From Trichostrongylus colubriformis (taxonomy: Eukaryota; Nematoda; Chromadorea; Rhabditida; Trichostrongylidae), in NCBI GenBank assembly GCA_963978905.1, contig OZ022259.1:23968068-24032067 (forward strand): a stretch of 64,000 nt of DNA. Reading direction: 5' to 3'. The notes under the pieces were generated by a model that worked only from the letters and a program-made list of their open reading frames with translations, had not been told where the DNA came from and searched no databases. The translations under genes were made by a program, and so were the position numbers. Positions 58,272 to 64,000 of this stretch are shown here, piece after piece; the first letter of the stretch is position 1, and each line of letters begins with the position of its first letter.

Positions 58272-58813
58272 GCAGGGTCCGCTTTGCTTGAACGATGACG
58301 CCATCTTATTCGGTCTTCAGCGTCTTCGGGATGGAGTCCCACCATCTTCATGTCACTTCGTATGACATCCATCCAACGTTGCCTGGGTCTTCCCCGAGGT
58401 CTTTCTCCGGCCACTTCGTGCAGCGTCGCTTTTTTGACGACTGAGTCTACATCAGCACGCAATACGTGCCCGTACCATCTCAATCTGGATTCACGTAGCT
58501 TATCTTGGATTGGGACGACTCCGAAACAATCTCGCAGATCTTCGTTGCGTATGCGGTCCAGCTGAGTCAGACCAGAAGACCATCTCAGCATTTTTGTTTC
58601 CATGACGCCTAGGTCGGCCTCTTTCGTAACTGGCCAACACTCAGAACCGTATAACGCTACGGGTCGCACAACTGTCCGATATATTTTTGACTTCAACTTG
58701 GTGCTGACCTTCCTGTCGCAGAGAACACCAGTTGCTGTTCGCCACTTATGCCACGCTGCCGATACTCTTGAATTGACCTCGTCCATGATGTTCCCGTCTT
58801 GAGCAGAATGCAC
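58272..58813 (-). pseudogene. RTE B C-terminal region
   Basis: AAWHKWRTATGVL, ALYGSECWPVTK, TKMLRWSSGLTQLDR and RLRWYGHVLRAD match the C-terminal part of RTE A; the last codons were cut off by the BEL insertion and lie at 49910-49936. Confidence 0.8.
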
Positions 58814-59837
58814 TTGACCTTCGCAAGTCTATGCCGTCCACTTGCACGGTTTCAAGAAACGACGTATCGTTTGTCAAGTACACTGACTTTCTTGCATTCA
58901 GCCGCAGTCCGAAGCGCGCCAATCTGTCATTCCAAGATTGGACCTGCAGTTGTAAGCTGAGCCGGTCCTCGGATGCGAGCATGACATCGTCGGCATACAA
59001 AAGCGTCCAAGGCACTGGTTGTTGCAGGTCTCTAGTCACAACGTCCAGGACTATATTGAAGAGTAGTGGGGACAACGCGGAGCCTTGATGTACGCCTACG
59101 GTGATTTGGAAAGGCTTTGATGTTCCCGCTGCCGTTCTGACGCAACTGGTGGGGTTCCTGTACAGCAGCTTCATCCACTCCACCAATTCCTCTGGAACAT
59201 TGTGTTTCCTCAACGCGTACCATATCGCATTGTGCGGTACACAGTCAAACGCTTTCTCCAGATCGAGAAATCCAAGATGCACCGTCTTTGACTTTTCTCG
59301 GTGCTTCTCCACGAGCAGCCTAGCCGCATATATTGCATCAGTCGTGCTGCGGTTGCATACAAACCCGCACTGGTTAGCGCTAAGTGAAACGATATCACGC
59401 ACGCGCTTATCCAGAATTCTCTCGAAAACCTTCATGGTGTGACTGAGGAGCCGTACCGGCCGATAACTCGAACATTCTGCTGGGGAACCCTTCCTCTTGG
59501 AGATTGGAATGGTTATGCTTGAAGTCCAATCCTTGGGGATGCAACGCTCTTTCACTATCAGGTTGAATAGTGAGGACAGCCAGATGGACGGATCCCAGAG
59601 ACTTGACTTCCAAATTTCGGCAGCGATGTCGTCAGGTCCGGTCGCCTTATCATTGTTCATCTTCTTCAGTGCTTCTGTAACCTCCGCAGGAGTAATTTTG
59701 GGAACAGCTCCCTCTGTTGGAACTGCATCCTCTATCGGCGGGTGAGCAAACTCCTCAGTTGAAATTCTTTCAAAGTATGCTCTCCATCTTTCAAGAACAT
59801 CTGGAGGGTTTGAAAGAAGCTGTCCTTTTTCGTCCAT
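58746..59837 (-). pseudogene. RTE B reverse transcriptase
   Basis: Motifs ATGPDDIAAEIW, SSYRPVRLLSHTMKVFERIL, FLDLEKAFDCVPH, VGVHQGSALSP and LLYADDVML are all intact in one frame of 363 codons. Frameshifts separate it from the endonuclease upstream and the C-terminal region downstream. Confidence 0.85.
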
Positions 59838-60088
59838 GATACCGTAGAATTTCTCAGTATCCTCAGTCCTTCGATTTCGGGATCTTACAAGCTTGTACAG
59901 GTCTTTCTCACCTTCACGAGTGTCCAGCTTGCGGTACAGTTCTTCAAATCGAGCCGCCTTAGTCTTCGCTACAGCTTTCTTCGCTTCTGCTTTCGCGGAG
60001 CGGTAAGCGGTCCAGTTTTAAGCAGTCCTATCTTGAAGTTCAGCAGTCCTGTCTTGAAGATAAGCATGGTATAATGCCTTTTTCTTTC

Positions 60089-60881
60089 TTACGCAGGACT
60101 GAACTTCTTCTGTCCACAGCCATGCTTCCTTGTCGATGCGCTTCCTACCGGTCTTTGTGTAGCCCAGTACTGATGTGCTGCTAAGATGTTCTTCTTTGCC
60201 GCGATCCAGGTATCTTCAACAGAAGTGATGTTCGGCAGTGCCACCCGTCCAATTACCTCAGCTTCGTTCTCTCTGAGCCTCCACCCCTTTATCCTCGCTG
60301 GTCCAGTACGCTCCGCATACTTGTGCTTTGGTGGTCGCAGTGAGAATGTGCCTACTAGTGGACGATGCTGAGTTGCTACAGTCTCGTAAGGAATGACCTT
60401 TACGTCCCTTGCTAGCCATCGGTCCTTTCTTCTCATAAGAATGTAATCGATTTGCGACGAGTTCCTTCCACTGTGGTACGTCGCCAGATGAGAATCTCGT
60501 TTTATGTACCACGTGTTCAGTATTATGAGATCATGGGCATCGGCATAGTCCAAAATGCGGTTGCCATCATCGTTTTGGGCGCCGTACCCAAAGCCGCCAT
60601 GGCAAGGATGTCCGTTACCGTGCTTCCCGACATGCTCGTTTAGATCTCCGGCGACGAATAAGAGCTCATCAGCTGGTACTAGCATGGTCTTACTATCGAG
60701 CAAGTTCCAGAAAGCTTCCTTTTCCAAAGCCGAGCATCCAGCTTGCGGAGCGTATGCCGTGAAGAAATGAATCTTTCGCGATTCAATGACAAAAACAACT
60801 TTCATCAGACGGTCGTCATATCTTTCCACTTCAAAGATGGCGTCGCGGAATTTTTCAGATACAATAATTCCAACTCCGTTT
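60089..60881 (-). pseudogene. RTE B endonuclease, N-terminally truncated
   Basis: Homology to RTE A begins at RNGVGIIV; AYAPQ and FVAGDLNEHVG are present and TQHRPLVG replaces the usual SDHRPL. The apparent ATG upstream lies in flanking DNA, outside the element. Confidence 0.8.
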
Positions 60882-60893
60882 CTGTCAACTAAC
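60882..60893. repeat. Target-site duplication of RTE B, right
   Basis: Exact copy of 49886-49897. Confidence 0.85.
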
Positions 60894-61004
60894 GAATTGA
60901 ATAAATCCTCATCCATGTTTCACTGACCATCTAAATGTCGCGCCACAGATGCATGGGCTCAAATTGATCAAGTAATCATGCTCTTGTGGATTATATTGAC
61001 ATTA

Positions 61005-61290
61005 CTTGATTTCAAATGCCTAAACTTGAGGTTTCAACTGAAGTGGAAAGTTTACGACGTCGCCATGTCCGCAGGTACTTTTTCGCCCCTCGGAGGGTCG
61101 ATTTCCCATTTTTTTTCCGAAAATGAAGCAGACAGAGGGAAATGAATGTTTTCTACATAGAGAGATTCGTCTTACGAGCCCTAGCCACCGCTCTATTTTT
61201 CAACCATAGTTAGGGGAAAAACACGGACTGCGACAGAATTTGCGGCGGAAACCGTGGATTCAGCAGAAATTAGTAGCGTTATTGTATCTG
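61005..61290. repeat. Dispersed repeat family W, copy 2
   Basis: ATTTCAAATGCCTAAACTTG, GTACTTTTTCGCC..CGG..GGGTCGATTTCCCA and CAGACAGAGG match 47205-47520 in reverse orientation. Confidence 0.55.
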
Positions 61291-62180
61291 TGAATCAAGT
61301 CAATTACTAATTCCTGAACGGCAAGGAAGAAGTTGAGAAGGTGAAGTAATCCTGAAAACTGCTGACTTCATAAAAGCCGTAAGATGGTACCTTGAGTTGG
61401 AACCAGTTGAGTATACCGAAACTCTTTAGGTGATGCCCAGCTATGTTCGGCTGCCAGTGAAACGAATGAGAGATGTACGATTTGAGGAGCGTGAAGCAGA
61501 ATGTATAGGCGAGGTGAGCGAAGTTTCAGTTCAGTAATGGTAAATTTTTGGGAATTTCTTCTATACACACATTTGTACAACACTGATATCGGATCATGGC
61601 AAGTTGGTGGCAAAACTTTTCCATGGAGACGGGATGTGGTGAAAGTATACATACTGGTGTTTTTTTTAAACGGGTTTGTCATCTCTGTTTGCGCCTCAAA
61701 GTACATATCACTTGCATCAATTGTGATCCCGCTGTTTATCGAGGGTCTCGAGCAGGTGCCAGCTAGGCCTCCATTCGTTCCTTTTGAGGACCAGAGTAGT
61801 TCAGTGAACCCCCAAAGTTTCCTTGGGAGGAGCAGTAGCTCAGTTCCTATGTTAGCGGTAATAGTCGCGATCCATGACCGTGTGAATTTGTCTATTGTTG
61901 AAATGCGATCTTATTCGATGTACATACAGAATCCTTTTGCGGTATCTTAGCATTACATCATCATATTGAGGCTGTCAGCTCACGACTTCAACACAACACC
62001 GTTTTCGATGTTATCACGACACCTTTCATTAGATAAGGCTCTGTAATTGTTGAACAGAGGTAGAATCAATGGAAACCTCGGAGGAGAAGTCGATTTTGAC
62101 CCTTTGGGATGGGTGGTGAATAATTTTTTTTCAATCGAGGAGAGCGAGTCGAGGAGATACTGACACTGAGTGGAGGTTAC

Positions 62181-62325
62181 CTGGCAGCTGTACAGACTTG
62201 GCAATAACATGCGTGTGCTCAGCCGGCAATTGAAAACATTATAAAATTCTTCTGCCGCTGCATCGTTGTCCAGGACTTCTGTTGCCTTGCCAGGAATACT
62301 GAACACGTTCGATGCGTGTGCACTT
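62181..62325 (-). CDS. Candidate exon, unknown protein
   Basis: Acceptor ACTTGTGTCTCAG, donor GTAACC. Reads SAHASNVFSIPGKATEV and FYNVFNCRLSTRML...LYSCQ. Phase 2 in does not follow the signal-peptide exon directly, so another exon or another gene is required. Confidence 0.35.
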
Positions 62326-62671
62326 CTGAGACACAAGTCAGTAGATGTCGTTTGTCGCACGCGACGTAGGCGCTAACAGTGATCACGCATCGAAACGTTA
62401 CGATGCGGTAGCGGTACGTGGCGTTTTGTAATCGCCGCTTTGCTCTGCTGGCGTGCTGTTGAGAAAAGCAGTCAGGTACTGATCAACAATGTGAAATATG
62501 TGGCCGTAGATAAAGATATTTAGTATGTCAACACATGTCGGTACAATGTCAGTTTGGCTGGATTTTTCACGAAATAAGTGATTTCGTCACGCTAAAAAGA
62601 GAGCCAACAATTCTATGACTGTTCAACCTCTTGAGTGCTTTTGTTTATTCGTTTATAAGATTTTTTCAAAG

Positions 62672-62770
62672 ATGGCATGCAGCTATGCAGCTCTGCATGG
62701 ACAGGAAATTATTTCCGTTGGGTTCACAGCCTCCCCAGTCAAACGTTCTGCACCTCTTCAGCGAACTATC
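62672..62770 (+). CDS. Candidate start exon, doubtful
   Basis: ATG preceded by TTTTTTCAAAG and 33 codons (MACSYAALHGQEIISVG...) to a GTAAGC donor. No further support. Confidence 0.2.
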
Positions 62771-63169
62771 GTAAGCATATCTGTAACAGTGGATCACCTA
62801 ACATTAGCATTGTGGCACGTCAAATGCTCGCAGTGTTATAGTAAAGGTCCCGTCAGTGCTCTTTATAATTTTAAATGAATACTCATCCAAGAGGAAATGG
62901 CTTACGTTACATCCCGAACAAAAACAACAATATTCTATATGTGCCGATAGGTTAGTATTAATCGAATGAACCCTGGTTGTCTCCAGTTCGTAATCTTCGA
63001 GAAATCGCGTGTGTAGGCCGTGGTTATGAAAGCTTTCTTACCTTGTTTCACGTCTACAATGTTGAATTTCTTCATTGCAGCGACTCTCGAATGAGAAGGC
63101 TAAATTATGTAGGATATTCATAATAGCTTTCGAATGGCACCTTATCTGTAGGGTATTTATTAGGCGACA

Positions 63170-63645
63170 GAAGGATCGTCCACGGAGATTCACCCTGTTT
63201 CGTCACTCACATAGTTATGTTACTTTGCTTGTTAGGGGTCACATGCAAAGTTTCACACGAACGAATTTAAAGAATCTTCCGAAATACAGGGCTCTGGGAG
63301 CTCCTCGAGTGCTTTTCACAGAGAAGGGGCTGGTGTTGAACGATGGGCTCCAAGGAATCAGAGGATAGAATGGAGGCAATCGGGTGATCGAAAACGCAGA
63401 GTGAGAAGCAAATCACATTGGGCGCGAAAGTTGGGACCGTGGGTGTGGGTATGTAGAATTCCCAGAGCCCTCACAGAACGGAGTCTGATACTAGCCCCGC
63501 CATCGTGGGCAGTACTTTGAAGAGATGTATCTCAGCTGGATTTTGGTTTATTTTTCGCGTGACGTTTTGATGTGGCCCGTAGTGAGCAAACACAGCATTA
63601 CAGTATGGGCAATAAAAAAGTCAAATTTTCGTAGACGATTCCTTG
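63170..63645. mobile_element. MITE family Q, copy 3
   Basis: AAGGATCGTCCACGG on the left mirrors GTAGACGATTCCTT on the right; inner TTTCACACGAA against TTTTTCGCGTGA as in other copies. Confidence 0.6.
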
Positions 63646-63689
63646 AATAAATTGTATAAAACTGAGAGATATGGAAGCCGAATACTCAC

Positions 63690-63760
63690 CATTTCCTATG
63701 AAAACAATGAGTAAGACAACAGTGAGTTTCATTGAGATGCTGAAGTAGTTTGCTAGTTTT
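63690..63760 (-). CDS. Start exon encoding a signal peptide
   Basis: On the - strand, AACTTCTTTTACAG is a strong acceptor at 63761, usable as a spliced-leader site. A 28-nt leader then precedes ATG at 63732. The 14 codons MKLTVVLLIVFIGN form a signal-peptide core, ending phase 1 at GTGAGTATT. Compatible next exons by phase are those at 49352 and 35656 and the second exon of the 28-kb pair. Confidence 0.6.
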
Positions 63761-64000
63761 CTGTAAAAGAAGTTCTTAGAATGAACACCAAAAAGCTAAG
63801 CACCCCTTTACACCTGTTCCCTAAACGATCAAGAAGGTCAGCAGTCTCTCATGAAATGGAATGACATTGGTGACCCCCTACTTATGAGGTTTGCACGACT
63901 GAGCGATCGCATGTGTCGTCGGCGTACTATCCATTAGAGCGTGCGCGTCTTCCATCGCAACGCATTGCCTGTGAGTGGTGACAGACTAGCGTTGCGGAAG

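Larger units (their letters stand above)
49898..60881 (-). mobile_element. RTE non-LTR retrotransposon, 5'-truncated, split by BEL
   Basis: On the - strand it begins inside the endonuclease domain (RNGVGIIVS) and ends with AAGAAGAAG after an RDKR-type C-terminus. Removing the BEL insertion and one GCAGG leaves about 2.6 kb. The 12-bp duplication at both ends shows truncation happened at insertion. Coding is broken by frameshifts near 60080 and 58800. Confidence 0.9.

Noticed and set aside
61501..61950. 149-codon + strand membrane protein
   Set aside because: Hydrophobic stretch only; no splice sites, no conserved motif, and equal-quality ORF on the other strand.

Overview
This window looks like nuclear DNA of a parasitic nematode of the strongylid/hookworm type. 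Introns are small to very large and mostly end in TTTTCAG-like acceptors. Host exons are short, and most of the sequence is transposable elements: a BEL/Pao LTR element, RTE-type non-LTR elements, mariner-derived foldbacks and several families of hairpin MITEs. No species is claimed. The assignment rests on gene structure and repeat content, not on a database search.

Host genes. (1) 1-10432, + strand: the 3' half of a PHLPP-type gene (PP2C-fold phosphatase of the PH-domain/leucine-rich-repeat family). Eight exons join in one open frame of about 737 codons; the PH/LRR part would lie left of the window. (2) 11778-21638, - strand: seven exons in perfect phase encode a leucine-rich-repeat ectodomain with a C-terminal LRR cap and a terminal hydrophobic segment, probably a GPI-anchored or membrane-tethered surface protein; its 5' end is unresolved. 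(3) Five further coding-looking exons or exon pairs lie on the - strand at 27.8-28.0, 35.5, 49.2, 62.2 and 63.7 kb. The 63.7-kb exon is a start exon with a signal peptide. They may be the 5' part of gene 2 or of one or more other secreted-protein genes. (4) Orphan + strand exon candidates lie at 25.5, 33.4 and 62.7 kb.

Mobile DNA. A 3.1-kb RTE element (2572-5696) with a 14-bp target duplication sits in a PHLPP intron. A second, 5'-truncated RTE (49898-60881, - strand, 12-bp duplication) was split three codons before its stop by an 8.3-kb BEL/Pao element (49937-58271; 313-bp LTRs that look identical, 5-bp duplication GCAGG, tRNA-Gly primer site). A second BEL-like insertion (37789-39411, duplication TACAT) has the odd layout LTR-LTR-LTR-gag fragment-LTR. 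Foldback elements include a 1354-bp palindrome (40456-41809), a mariner-derived palindrome (44509-45206), a 442-bp inverted-repeat insertion with a 13-bp duplication (47738-48179) and a MULE-like hairpin with a 10-bp duplication (37510-37738). Many smaller MITEs and tRNA-derived SINE-like pieces fill the introns.

Most unusual points: the BEL element carries, where an envelope gene might be expected, a hydrophobic segment followed by a coiled coil and a second set of zinc knuckles; its LTRs are apparently identical although its coding frames are broken; the tandem-LTR insertion; and a patch in a PHLPP intron (8210-8458) that stitches together exact copies of two exons of the same gene, one of them inverted.
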